19,632 nt of DNA from UBA6776 sp964636785 (GTDB lineage Bacteria; Bdellovibrionota; Bdellovibrionia; Bdellovibrionales; UBA1609). Every line of letters starts with the position of its first letter. Positions within the stretch are counted from its first letter, which is position 1. The stretch lies in NCBI GenBank assembly GCA_964636785.1, contig CAZWVK010000039.1, positions 1 to 19,632 of the forward strand. The letters run 5' to 3'. Below the pieces are notes generated by a model that saw only the letters and a program-made list of their open reading frames with translations, searched no databases and was not told the DNA's origin. Below are positions 7,083 to 14,851 of the stretch, piece by piece. The translations under genes and the position numbers were made by a program.

Positions 7083-9766
7083 TAAAGTTCTCTTTGAACC
7101 TCTTCCTTCGTAAAGGCCTCAATCACATCGCCAACTTTGATATCGTTGAAATTTTCAATTCCAATTCCGCACTCAAAACCACTCGCAACCTCTTTCACAT
7201 CGTCTTTAAAGCGCTTAAGACTGGAGACTTTACCTTCGTAAATCACCTTTCCATCACGCACCAAGCGAAGCATATGGTTTCGAGATATTTTTCCATCTGT
7301 CACAAGACATCCAGCAATCGTTCCGATTTTTGGAACACTGAACGTTTCGCGAACTTGGGCAGACCCTTGAGCCTTCTCCACCACATCTGGAGCAAGAAGA
7401 CCAGAAAGAGCTTTCTTCAAATCATCTAATAATTCATAGATGATCGAGTAAGACTTAATCTCAATGCCTTTTTCCTTCGCCGTGCGAGTCGCTCCGCTGT
7501 CGGGCCTCACGTTGAAACCAATAATCAAACCATTTGCAGTTGAGGCTAAGAGCACATCACTCTCGGTGATGGCACCAACAGCAGAGTGAATCACTTTCAC
7601 TTTCACTTCTTCATTTCCAAGTTTAGGTAGAAGCTCTTTGATCGCTTCCATACTTCCCGCAACGTCAGTCTTGAGCACCAGTGAGAGCTCTTTCACATCT
7701 CCTGATTTTACTTTTGAGAACAACTGCTCCAAAGACATTTTTGAATTTGGATTTTCCGCCTGTTCAATCTGTGATTTTCTATATTTTGCAATTTCGGAAG
7801 CTTTTGATTCATCCTTTGCAACATCAAAGAAATCTCCAGCCATTGGTGGCATTGGAAGCCCAAGAATCTCAACCGGATACCCAGGAAGAACCTCTTTCAC
7901 CTGTTCACCCTTGTCATTCATCATTGAACGAATGCGTCCAACAACAGTTCCAGCAGCCAGATAGTCACCAATTTTTAAAGTTCCATCTTGAACAAGAAGA
8001 GTGGCCACACTTCCGCGTCCTTTTTCCACGCGGCTTTCGATCACGACTCCTTTTGCCGAGCGCTCTGGATTGGCTTTCAAGTCTTGAACTTCAGCAACGA
8101 GATTGATTTGCTCAAGCAGCTCCTGGATCCCTTCGCCTTTGAGTGCTGAAACGGGACAGTAAATGGTCGTTCCACCATACTCTTCAGGAACAAGCTCCAT
8201 TTCCATCAATTGGTTTTTCACACGCTCTGGATTCGCGCCGGGTTTATCCATCTTGTTAATAGCAACAATAATTGGAACACCTGCAGCCTTCGCATGGTTT
8301 ACGGCTTCTTCCGTCTGAGGCATCATTCCATCATCTGCTGCAACAACAATGATCGCAACGTCCGTGACTTTCGCTCCCCTTGCACGCATAGCCGTAAAGG
8401 CTTCGTGACCGGGAGTATCGATAAATGTAATAGCCTCACCGGAATCAAATCGAACTGAATATGCACCGATGTGTTGAGTGATTCCACCCGCCTCACCGGC
8501 AGCCACTTTGGCGCTTCGAATGGCATCAAGTAGTGATGTTTTTCCGTGATCCACATGTCCCATAACGGTAACGACCGGTGGACGGGAGATCGGCTCAGCA
8601 TCTAGATTTCCAAATGCCGCTTCAGATACAAGATCGCCTTCTGATTTCTGTACGTTCTGTGCTTCCCATCCAAACTCAGGGACAACCAATGCAATGGTGT
8701 CGAAGTCTAAAGGAGAATTCATTTGAGCTTGCACACCTTCACTCATGAGCTTTCTCATCAGCTGCGGAGCCTTCACGCCAATCGCCATAGCCAATTCATT
8801 CAGAGTCATTTGACCTGGAACTTTGACCACTCGTTTATGAGCTGCAGGAGTTGTTAGCTGAGTCTTCTTTGACTCTCCTCGAACAGCCGGCTTTTTCTTC
8901 TTCGGCTGGAAAATAACTTCACGTTTTCTAAACTCGGTGGCGGTGAAAACCTGTGCTTCACCTTCACGAGTCGCCCCACCGGCTTTTTTCTTTTCTTTTT
9001 CTCGAGCCTTTTTATCAAAATCTCGATCTGCACTCTCCTCAACCAGAGGCAGTGCAGGTTCGGATGTGAAAAATCCAGTTCTGATATTTCGCGTGCTCGT
9101 GCGCGCCACTCGCGGTGACCCAGCTGCACCACCTTGAGCACCACCGGATCGATCCTGAGAAGTTGAAATATTAGAAACACGTCGTAAGTCCATACGACCG
9201 ACGATATTCGTCGGTCGACGCTCAGGAGCTCTTGGCTGAGCAGCTTCTTCTTGAGCTTGCCCTTGCGAACTCACTTCTTGAGTTCCGCTATCGCCATCAA
9301 ATTGATTCATTAAAGCATCTGTTTGATGCTGCAGTTGTTGCTCAGATGGACTCTCTTGAATTTGAGTCGCTTCTTCCTGAGCGCGCTCCATGGCCTCTTG
9401 AGCCTTCGCTTCCACTTCACCCGCTTTGCGGCGAATCACGCTGCTTGCTTTTTTCTTAGTCGTTTTCTTTTTCGTTGTGGTTGCAGCACTTGCCGAAGTC
9501 GCCTTTTTTGCGACCGTTTTCTTTGTGACTTTTTTAGTCGCACCTTCTTTTTTCGGCGCTGCTTTTTTGCGAACCGTCTTTTTCTTAGTCGGTTGCGCTG
9601 CTTTGCTTTCTTCACCGAGACGATTTTTGATTTCTTCCATCATTTCATCGTCCAGCGTAGCCATATGGCTCTTTACCGGAAGCTGCCACTCCCGGATCTT
9701 GTCCATTAAGGCAATCGTTTCAACGCCAAGTTCTTTTGCAAATTCAAATACTTTCTGGGTGCTCAC
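7082..9766 (-). CDS. infB: Translation initiation factor IF-2
   Basis: IF-2 is the GTPase that brings fMet-tRNA to the 30S P site and promotes 50S joining. The 894-aa protein has an IF2_N-like first ~50 residues. A Lys/Ala-rich low-complexity tract (about 60-107) follows, then a long Gln/Glu-rich and Arg-rich linker and a second IF2_N-type helix region (about 318-350). The G domain has G1 GHVDHGKT (403-410), G3 DTPGHE (450-455) and G4 NKMD (504-507), and is followed by domains II, III and the fMet-tRNA-binding C-terminal barrel (ending near IKVGDVIEAF). The start is GTG at 9766, behind AAGGAG, and it overlaps the nusA stop by 4 nt (GTGA). The basic tract is longer and more repetitive than in E. 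coli. Confidence 0.98.
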   Translation of the reverse strand: MSTQKVFEFAKELGVETIALMDKIREWQLPVKSHMATLDDEMMEEIKNRLGEESKAAQPTKKKTVRKKAAPKKEGATKKVTKKTVAKKATSASAATTTKKKTTKKKASSVIRRKAGEVEAKAQEAMERAQEEATQIQESPSEQQLQHQTDALMNQFDGDSGTQEVSSQGQAQEEAAQPRAPERRPTNIVGRMDLRRVSNISTSQDRSGGAQGGAAGSPRVARTSTRNIRTGFFTSEPALPLVEESADRDFDKKAREKEKKKAGGATREGEAQVFTATEFRKREVIFQPKKKKPAVRGESKKTQLTTPAAHKRVVKVPGQMTLNELAMAIGVKAPQLMRKLMSEGVQAQMNSPLDFDTIALVVPEFGWEAQNVQKSEGDLVSEAAFGNLDAEPISRPPVVTVMGHVDHGKTSLLDAIRSAKVAAGEAGGITQHIGAYSVRFDSGEAITFIDTPGHEAFTAMRARGAKVTDVAIIVVAADDGMMPQTEEAVNHAKAAGVPIIVAINKMDKPGANPERVKNQLMEMELVPEEYGGTTIYCPVSALKGEGIQELLEQINLVAEVQDLKANPERSAKGVVIESRVEKGRGSVATLLVQDGTLKIGDYLAAGTVVGRIRSMMNDKGEQVKEVLPGYPVEILGLPMPPMAGDFFDVAKDESKASEIAKYRKSQIEQAENPNSKMSLEQLFSKVKSGDVKELSLVLKTDVAGSMEAIKELLPKLGNEEVKVKVIHSAVGAITESDVLLASTANGLIIGFNVRPDSGATRTAKEKGIEIKSYSIIYELLDDLKKALSGLLAPDVVEKAQGSAQVRETFSVPKIGTIAGCLVTDGKISRNHMLRLVRDGKVIYEGKVSSLKRFKDDVKEVASGFECGIGIENFNDIKVGDVIEAFTKEEVQREL

Positions 9767-11178
9767 TCATTCTCCTTTTGGGCGTTCAACTGCGCTAATT
9801 CTTCTCTTAGGCGCTCTTCCGCTTGCGATTTTGCGTCTTGTGAAGCCTGATGGACCTCTTTCGCTCCAGCGTCCGATGACTTTGAAGCCGCAACCGTCGG
9901 AATTTCTTTTCCTTCTGCAACATACTGTTGAAGAAGCGCTTTCGCGTCGCTCACTAATTTTTCAGCTTTCTCAGTGTCGTCATAACCAGGAATCAATTTA
10001 ACAGATTCAACAGGAGCCTCAGCTAAAGACTGAAACGATGAAAAACCAGACTGGTAGATATTTTGTGCCATAGTTTCGTTCATTCCAGGAATTAGCATCA
10101 AATTGAAAATAGCCTCCGCGTTCTTCTGTGCTTGAGCAGAATCGGACATGATATCCAGCTTCCAGCCCGATAGTTTTGCGGCCAATCTGACGTTTTGCCC
10201 TTTTCTTCCAATGGCAAGACTGAGCTGGGAGTCCGGAACAACAACTTCCATCTCTCTATTTTCCTCATCCAGATAAACTTTAGAGATTTCAGCCGGAGCC
10301 AAGGCATTACATACAAAACGAGCCGGATCTTCATCATAATGGATGATGTCGATTTTTTCACCCCTTAATTCCTGCACAATATTTTGCACACGTGAGCCCT
10401 TCATTCCCACACAGGCTCCTACAGGATCCACAGCAGGGTCTTTACTTCGCACCGCAATCTTGGCTCGTTGTCCAGGCTCACGTGCTGCACCTAAAACTTC
10501 AACAATGCCGTCGTAAATTTCTGGCACTTCCACTTCGAAAAGTTTGATCAGGTAGCGGCTGTCGGCTCGAGACATGATGATTTGTGGGCCACGAGTGGTT
10601 TGGCGCACATCCGCGATATAGCCTTGAATGCGATCACCTGGTTTATAAGCTTCACCCGGAATTTGCTCGCGAGGTGGGATGTAAGCTTCCGTTCGACCCA
10701 AATCCACAACAATAGCTCCACGCTCAACTCGTCTCGCAATTCCGGAAGCGATCTCGCCTTTTCTTTGTTCAAACTCAGAAAAGATAATATCTCTTTCTGC
10801 ATCTCTCACTTTTTGAGTGATGATTTGTTTTGCAGTTTGAGCGGCGATCCGTCCAAGATCACTGGTATCAAGCTTAAGTCCAATGGAGTCATTCAATTGA
10901 GCTTCAGGATCAAGCTCTAAGGCCTCACTCAATTTGATTTCAACTTCTTCATCAACAAATTCTTCGTCATTCACAACTTCTTTAAACTCATAAAGATCGA
11001 CTTCACCAGCATCCTCATTGTATTGAGCTTCGATCTCTCGGTATGTTCCGTATTTTTTTCTAGCAGCGACGAGCATCCCTTGAACAACGGCATCTATGAC
11101 GAGCTGTCGATCAATGCCTTTATCTTTTCCAACTTGCTCAATAATGCGCCCGAGTTCTGAAAACATATTGTCTGCCAT
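9763..11178 (-). CDS. nusA: Transcription termination/antitermination factor NusA
   Basis: NusA binds RNA polymerase near the RNA exit channel, stimulates hairpin pausing and termination, and takes part in rRNA antitermination. The 471-residue chain has the N-terminal polymerase-binding domain (1-130) and an S1 domain (about 135-200). KH1 is about 235-290 with VGMKGSRVQNIV, and KH2 about 300-350 with LAIGRKGQNVRLAAKLSGW. One helix-hairpin-helix acidic-repeat-like module follows (about 360-420, LIPGMNETMAQNIYQSGF), then a charged tail. E. coli NusA has two such C-terminal repeats, so one is missing here. The gene starts 6 nt after the rimP stop and overlaps infB, the usual rimP-nusA-infB order. 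The ATG at 11178 follows an AGAGGT sequence. Confidence 0.98.
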   Translation of the reverse strand: MADNMFSELGRIIEQVGKDKGIDRQLVIDAVVQGMLVAARKKYGTYREIEAQYNEDAGEVDLYEFKEVVNDEEFVDEEVEIKLSEALELDPEAQLNDSIGLKLDTSDLGRIAAQTAKQIITQKVRDAERDIIFSEFEQRKGEIASGIARRVERGAIVVDLGRTEAYIPPREQIPGEAYKPGDRIQGYIADVRQTTRGPQIIMSRADSRYLIKLFEVEVPEIYDGIVEVLGAAREPGQRAKIAVRSKDPAVDPVGACVGMKGSRVQNIVQELRGEKIDIIHYDEDPARFVCNALAPAEISKVYLDEENREMEVVVPDSQLSLAIGRKGQNVRLAAKLSGWKLDIMSDSAQAQKNAEAIFNLMLIPGMNETMAQNIYQSGFSSFQSLAEAPVESVKLIPGYDDTEKAEKLVSDAKALLQQYVAEGKEIPTVAASKSSDAGAKEVHQASQDAKSQAEERLREELAQLNAQKENE

Positions 11179-11184
11179 TTTATT

Positions 11185-11700
11185 TTACCTCTTCTTTATG
11201 GGCGTTTTCTTTTGAGGCTTTCCCTTTGGCCCCTTTTTGTCCACGCCACCAAATACCATTTTTGCTTTAAGAACCTTATCCAAAGGAATCTCGTGAGCCT
11301 TCTTTCCTTCTTCTAAGGTCAATTTGCCATTTTCAACGGCCGTAATCTTTCCAGTTACGGTCTTATTCATATCCTCGGCCTCGTACTTGATACGAACGGA
11401 TTCCCCGATGGCTCTTTGAAAATGCCATTCTTGGGTGAGCTTACGCTCAAGGCCTGGAGTAGAAACTTCTAAATCGTAATGTCCCCCTGGAATCACATCC
11501 GCCACATCAAGCGCCAAATTAAGACCACGTGAGACATTGACACAATCATCCAAACTCGCTCCACCTGGATCTCGATCGATGTAAACGCGTAGAACTCTTG
11601 AACCAGCTTCTAAAAACTCCAGGTCATAAAGAAGACAGCCCTCACGAAGGGTCACTTCATGGGCGATATCTCTTACCTTTTCAACAACTCCTGAAGACAC
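11185..11700 (-). CDS. rimP: Ribosome maturation factor RimP
   Basis: RimP assists early 30S assembly. The 171-aa protein shows the family blocks YDLEFLEAGSRVLRVYIDR, SLDDCVNVSRGLNLALD and the signature YDLEVSTPGLERKL, followed by an SH3-like C-terminal domain and a Lys-rich tail. The start is GTG at 11700, behind GGAG with a 5-nt gap. It is the first gene of the rimP-nusA-infB-rbfA-truB block and lies only 21 nt after the T-tract of a strong hairpin terminator, so transcription must begin inside or just upstream of that hairpin or read through it. Confidence 0.95.
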   Translation of the reverse strand: MSSGVVEKVRDIAHEVTLREGCLLYDLEFLEAGSRVLRVYIDRDPGGASLDDCVNVSRGLNLALDVADVIPGGHYDLEVSTPGLERKLTQEWHFQRAIGESVRIKYEAEDMNKTVTGKITAVENGKLTLEEGKKAHEIPLDKVLKAKMVFGGVDKKGPKGKPQKKTPIKKR

Positions 11701-11721
11701 ATAAACTCCGAGTTCTTGGTC

Positions 11722-11748
11722 AAAAAAAAGAGGGCTTCATCAGCCCTC
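11722..11748 (-). terminator. Rho-independent terminator after the rimI-like gene
   Basis: On the minus strand GAGGGCT, a 5-nt loop (GATGA) and AGCCCTC form a perfect 7-bp stem followed by eight T residues. It lies about 90 nt past the acetyltransferase stop and 21 nt before the rimP GTG. It ends the upstream transcript, and because it is so close to rimP it could also act as an attenuator for the nusA operon. Confidence 0.85.
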
Positions 11749-11839
11749 CAATCACCTGCGCAAAACTCAAATAAAACGCGCACAAAAATCTTACAACGCT
11801 CAAAGAATTAACAAATCCATGGGGGTAAATCAAGTCATT

Positions 11840-12304
11840 TTAAGCCAATGTAAAGAGAACGGCGTCGCCCCCATCACGGTAATATTTGGGACGCCGACCC
11901 ACCTCAATGAAGCCAACTTGTTTATAGAGCGCCTGAGCTGGATGATTGTCCGCATGGACCTCAAGCCAGATCTTTTCACTGGGGCTTTTACGCTCAATCA
12001 GATAGGTGAGCAGATATTTCATGTCGCCCTTCCCCTGTCGCATCGGATGAGTGGCCAGAACAGTGATCTCACGGTGCTCTTCGAAGTAGCGATATAGAAC
12101 GAATGAGGTCAGACCTTCAGGCCCAACAAGACCAATTCCCTGACCAAACTTAAGCTCCTGTTTCAAAAGCTCATGGTTCCAGGTTCCACCAATAGGATAA
12201 TTGGCCGATCCATACGCCTCTTTAAGAACGTCCCACACCTGTGCGCTACTGGATTTAGTTAGTACGGTGATCTCGCCGTAATCTTCATGAAAATCTGTGC
12301 TCAT
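11840..12304 (-). CDS. rimI: RimI-type GNAT N-acetyltransferase
   Basis: This GCN5-related acetyltransferase of 154 aa most resembles RimI, which acetylates the N-terminal Ala of ribosomal protein S18. Supporting segments are ITVLATHPMRQGKGDMKYLL (acetyl-CoA-binding strand and loop) and WLEVHADNHPAQALYKQVGF followed by EVGRRPKYY, both characteristic of RimI. The acetyl-CoA loop reads QGKGDM, where the family usually has Gly or Ala in the last place, so binding may differ slightly. The ATG at 12304 directly abuts the stop of the upstream secreted protein gene, implying translational coupling. The substrate is not proven; another GNAT activity is possible. Confidence 0.75.
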   Translation of the reverse strand: MSTDFHEDYGEITVLTKSSSAQVWDVLKEAYGSANYPIGGTWNHELLKQELKFGQGIGLVGPEGLTSFVLYRYFEEHREITVLATHPMRQGKGDMKYLLTYLIERKSPSEKIWLEVHADNHPAQALYKQVGFIEVGRRPKYYRDGGDAVLFTLA

Positions 12305-12940
12305 TCAAATCTCTGATAAAAAGTTTCTCGCCGAATACTTCGCGCGAAGGACTTCATACCAGTCTTTCAAACGACTCTCAACCTGAGAACGTCGTAAAAA
12401 AATACGAATATTTTCCTTAAACTGATCTAAAGGAAGTGTGCCGAATCGAGTTCGATTTTCTTCGTGATATCTTCTCACCTCTTGATCTGTGATTGGAATG
12501 ACAGAAGATTGAGCACGAAACCGAATGAATTTTTCGGCTTGGACTTTACGACGATAAATCTCTTTCCACTCTTTTTCGCTGACCTCTAAGCCTCTCCACG
12601 CTGTCGAGGTGAAAAGCTCGCGCGGAAGTTTTGTGAGCGCCGCTTCAAGCTCACCTGTTGCTAATTTTACGGTGGAGAAGTTTTCGGCTTCTTTTGCAAT
12701 CAAATATTCAAGCACGGTTTTATTAACCTGGTCAAAAAAGGCCTTCGAATCTTCGGAGTGAAGGGTGTAGGTCTTCGCACCCGGCTGAAGAGCCACCTCT
12801 AATAGATGCTGAATATGAGCTTCTCGACTGGTGAAGACATGGCCTTCTGCCCGTCCCACTGTCATAGAAATGAGCTCAGCAAAACAAGAGAACGTGGGAA
12901 TAAAACTTATAAAAAAAAGGATGAAGACGCGTTTGAACAT
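12305..12940 (-). CDS. Secreted SurA-like (PPIase N-terminal-like) protein
   Basis: The preferred product is 211 aa, starting at the ATG at 12940 (MFKRVFIL...). A short basic N-terminus and hydrophobic stretch ending near FSCFAE look like a signal peptide, possibly with a lipobox-like Cys just before the end, so the protein is probably exported to the periplasm. The rest is helical and charged, and has the feel of the SurA N-terminal chaperone domain (VLEYLIAKEAENF..., then ITDQEVRRYHEENRTRFG and a closing helix QFKENIRIFLRRSQVESRLKDW). No parvulin peptidyl-prolyl isomerase domain is present. Shine-Dalgarno signals are poor; ATG 12961 is a second option. The longer in-frame start at 13012 would run through the neighbouring terminator and is rejected. 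Function inferred only: periplasmic chaperone-like. Confidence 0.6.
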   Translation of the reverse strand: MFKRVFILFFISFIPTFSCFAELISMTVGRAEGHVFTSREAHIQHLLEVALQPGAKTYTLHSEDSKAFFDQVNKTVLEYLIAKEAENFSTVKLATGELEAALTKLPRELFTSTAWRGLEVSEKEWKEIYRRKVQAEKFIRFRAQSSVIPITDQEVRRYHEENRTRFGTLPLDQFKENIRIFLRRSQVESRLKDWYEVLRAKYSARNFLSEI

Positions 12941-12986
12941 GGAATTTAAAGAGTGGCACATGGAGAGAAAAATGTCTTTAAAAAAC

Positions 12987-13026
12987 AAAAGGGTTGGACC
13001 TCTTTGGGGCAAGGTCCAACCCTTTT
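12987..13026 (-). terminator. Strong terminator after the outer-membrane protein gene
   Basis: A 14-bp perfect stem pairs 12987-13000 with 13013-13026 around a 12-nt loop. On the minus strand it is followed by TTTTGTTTTTT, which makes it a convincing rho-independent terminator for the beta-barrel gene ending at 13060. On the plus strand it also ends in five T residues, but no plus-strand gene lies upstream. Confidence 0.9.
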
Positions 13027-13059
13027 TGACACACTCGAATCTACCAGAGGAACAATCAC

Positions 13060-14256
13060 TTAGAACATAAACTTAGCATTCACTGTCACTTGAGAGCGAT
13101 CAATCTCTTCTAAAGGCTTACCGAAAGTTGGCTGAGCCCATTTCTGTGCAAACACCGGCTCGTCATTTTTCACGAAGACGTTGGTTGAGTACTTGAACTC
13201 AGCACCGATCACGAAGTTTCTGCTTAGCTCTAGGTCGAGACCTGCAAGCAAGCTTCCATCCACCGCATGAGTGTTTGCTTCTCCACCGAATTCATCGTTT
13301 GTATTGTACGCATTCCAGCCATACTGGTTCGTCGCGCCGTAAATTCGGTCTTGATAATTTCTGTAAACATAGTTCACACCCGCTCCAACGAAAGGCTTCA
13401 AAGCACCTGTCAGAATGGAGTATCGAGCTGTTAAACCAATGTCATACTGAGAAACTTCGCTGTAAACTGGAGCGACCCAGAAAGTATCCACATAGTGGTT
13501 GGAGTAAAGGAAAGACCCTTCCACATTCACGCGGTTTCCAAGGTCTCGTCCAATAATAACACCGGCTGCGTAGTTGCTTTCCACATTGTCAGCGTCATAA
13601 GACATTCCGCCCAATGAAAAACCCATATACGTGCGGTCATTTCTAAGGTGCTCAGGAGGCTGAACCGCAACTGTTTGAGTTTGAACGGGAGCGACAACAA
13701 CAGGCACCTCTTCTTTTTCAATCACCTTTTGAACAATGACTTTCTTTTCAATGATTTCATCATCATATCCATAATCGTCATCAATTTGTGTTTTCTTCTT
13801 AATAACTTCTTTTTTCTCTAAAGCTTCAAAACGATCTCCAAAAAGAACATCTGCTCGTCGTCTTTCATCTTCGAGTCGAGAGGCTTCAAGCTTCTCAACA
13901 ATTCTTTGTTCCGTAGAAACTTCTGCACTCTTTCTCGCATTTCTCATAGAGTCTGCTTGAGAGAGAGCTTCAGATCTTACAGAAACATCAGAATCCAAAT
14001 CCGCTTCAACATCAGCCTCGTTGCTGGCATAAGCCTGACTGTCGTTTTGGTTGGCATTTGAATTTGTATTTAAGATGATCACGCCACCTTGTGCGCCTTC
14101 ACCTTTTTTAATTGTTTTTGCTGTGGTCTCAACAATAGAGTCTTGAATCACAGCATCCTGGAAATCCGCTTCGACCTCAGTCTCAGCATAGAGTTGTACA
14201 GTTGTGATTGCTAATGCAAAGCTGGCAATCACCGCAGCTAATCGAGTAAACGTCAT
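13060..14256 (-). CDS. Outer-membrane beta-barrel protein with charged periplasmic region
   Basis: From the ATG at 14256 the protein is 398 aa. Residues 1-24 form a signal peptide ending LYA, before ETE. Residues ~25-205 are acidic and Asn/Asp-rich, then strongly charged with a likely coiled-coil (AEVSTEQRIVEKLEASRLEDERRRADVLFGDRFEALEKK) and a Val/Pro/Gln linker. The last ~190 residues alternate polar and hydrophobic strands (YMGFSLGG, AGVIIGRDLG, PFVGAGVNYVYRNY, FVIGAEFKYST) and end in Phe, the usual signal for insertion by the BAM complex, resembling small OmpW/OmpA-like barrels. ATG 14256 has AGGAG at 6 nt; the ATG at 14262 would directly abut that site and is less likely. It is monocistronic with its own terminator. 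Function beyond outer-membrane location is unknown. Confidence 0.8.
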   Translation of the reverse strand: MTFTRLAAVIASFALAITTVQLYAETEVEADFQDAVIQDSIVETTAKTIKKGEGAQGGVIILNTNSNANQNDSQAYASNEADVEADLDSDVSVRSEALSQADSMRNARKSAEVSTEQRIVEKLEASRLEDERRRADVLFGDRFEALEKKEVIKKKTQIDDDYGYDDEIIEKKVIVQKVIEKEEVPVVVAPVQTQTVAVQPPEHLRNDRTYMGFSLGGMSYDADNVESNYAAGVIIGRDLGNRVNVEGSFLYSNHYVDTFWVAPVYSEVSQYDIGLTARYSILTGALKPFVGAGVNYVYRNYQDRIYGATNQYGWNAYNTNDEFGGEANTHAVDGSLLAGLDLELSRNFVIGAEFKYSTNVFVKNDEPVFAQKWAQPTFGKPLEEIDRSQVTVNAKFMF

Positions 14257-14342
14257 GTTCATCTCCTATGGTTTATTCGTTTCGAGTGTCGTTCAGTTCG
14301 ACTTCTCTATGAGCAACGGGTGTGCCGTAATTGGTCGACTGG

Positions 14343-14369
14343 ATTGTAGACCTTACAAAGTGTAATCAA
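14343..14369 (-). promoter_or_regulatory. Candidate promoter of the outer-membrane protein gene
   Basis: On the minus strand TTGATT (14364-14369) and TACAAT (14343-14348) resemble -35 and -10 boxes. The 15-bp spacer is shorter than the optimum, so the call is weak. The predicted 5' untranslated region would be about 80 nt. Confidence 0.3.
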
Positions 14370-14538
14370 GATGCTGAAATAACAGGCGAATTTGCAACCG
14401 AACCTGGTGATTTTAGAATTTATTAGAATTTTTCATGCCATAAAACTCTGTTTAGCCCGCTGACACTCTTGTAAAGGTTCCAGGTTCCATTCTTTGTCTA
14501 TAGTGAGTCATCAAAAACCAATATCTTCCAAAGAACAC

Positions 14539-14566
14539 TTGAGTTCACCCGGGTTCATCGCATAAA
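14539..14566 (+). promoter_or_regulatory. Candidate promoter of the tRNA-Leu locus
   Basis: TTGAGT (14539-14544) and CATAAA (14561-14566) are separated by 16 bp and lie about 24 bp before the truncated tRNA copy. This is where the promoter of the original tRNA gene would be expected, which supports reading the truncated copy as the remnant of the ancestral gene. Confidence 0.4.
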
Positions 14567-14589
14567 TTCTTGAACCTCTATTCCAAATT

Positions 14590-14629
14590 GCCTCGGTGGT
14601 GGAATTGGTAGACGCGCTGGACTCAAAAT
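14590..14629 (+). pseudogene. Truncated tRNA-Leu copy (5' 40 nt)
   Basis: These 40 bases are identical to the first 40 bases of the complete tRNA-Leu gene at 14759: acceptor 5' strand, D-arm, anticodon 5' stem and all of the anticodon loop. Identity stops one base past the loop. The following sequence does not supply the anticodon 3' strand, variable arm, T-arm or acceptor 3' strand, so it cannot fold as a tRNA. A break at the anticodon loop is typical of tyrosine-recombinase integration, and this copy is probably one side of an old attachment site. Confidence 0.85.
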
Positions 14630-14678
14630 ACCCGGCGCCTAAAAGGAGAGAGGGAGAAGATAAAGGAGGGATTTAGGT

Positions 14679-14726
14679 AGACATTTCAATTGATTACAAA
14701 ACTTTTTTGGATCAATTTAAATGTCT
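14679..14726. repeat. Long inverted repeat between the tRNA copies
   Basis: AGACATTTCAATTGAT (14679-14694) and ATCAATTTAAATGTCT (14711-14726) are reverse complements with one mismatch in 16 and a 16-nt loop. No T-tract follows on either strand, so it is a poor terminator candidate. A purine-rich run (about 14641-14671) lies just before it. Its place between two attachment-site-like sequences suggests a recombinase or excisionase binding region, or the end of a lost element. Confidence 0.6.
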
Positions 14727-14758
14727 GAAAAAATCGCTCTGTAACAAAATAGTAACAA

Positions 14759-14845
14759 GCCTCGGTGGTGGAATTGGTAGACGCGCTGGACTCAAAATCC
14801 AGTACTAGCAATAGTGTGGGAGTTCGAGTCTCCCCCGAGGCACCA
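14759..14845 (+). tRNA. tRNA-Leu (anticodon CAA), CCA encoded
   Basis: The 87-nt gene folds as a class II tRNA. The acceptor stem is GCCTCGG with CCGAGGC and discriminator A. The D-arm contains the GGTAGA loop typical of leucine tRNAs. The anticodon stem CTGGA/TCCAG encloses loop CTCAAAA with anticodon CAA at 14793-14795, which reads UUG. A long variable arm and the T-arm (GTTCGAGTC loop region) follow, and the 3' CCA is encoded. It is the insertion target beside the island integrase. Its 5' 40 nt are duplicated at 14590-14629. Confidence 0.97.
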
Positions 14846-14851
14846 AGATTC

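Larger units (their letters stand above)
14257..14589. other. Intergenic region between the divergent barrel and tRNA genes
   Basis: No coding sequence is supported over these 333 bases. The stretch holds a weak promoter for the barrel gene (minus strand) and a better one for the tRNA locus (plus strand). It also holds a tandem 10-bp repeat with core TTAGAATT (14413-14420 and 14423-14430) and a near-palindrome around CACCCGGGTTCA (14546-14557) lying between the -35 and -10 boxes of the tRNA promoter. Confidence 0.6.

Noticed and set aside
9426..10001. 191-codon open frame on the plus strand opposite the start of infB
   Set aside because: Its Phe/Val-rich product is the antisense of the Lys/Ala-rich tract of IF-2; it has no family features and is a composition artefact.
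12941..13012. Longer N-terminus for the secreted SurA-like protein, starting at 13012
   Set aside because: It would translate through the 3' side of a strong terminator hairpin and place a charged/hydrophobic tail before an obvious signal peptide.
14590..14674. Second functional tRNA-Leu
   Set aside because: No sequence after the anticodon loop can complete the anticodon stem, T-arm or acceptor stem.
14679..14726. Inverted repeat as a tRNA terminator
   Set aside because: There is no T-run after either arm, and it precedes the intact tRNA gene.
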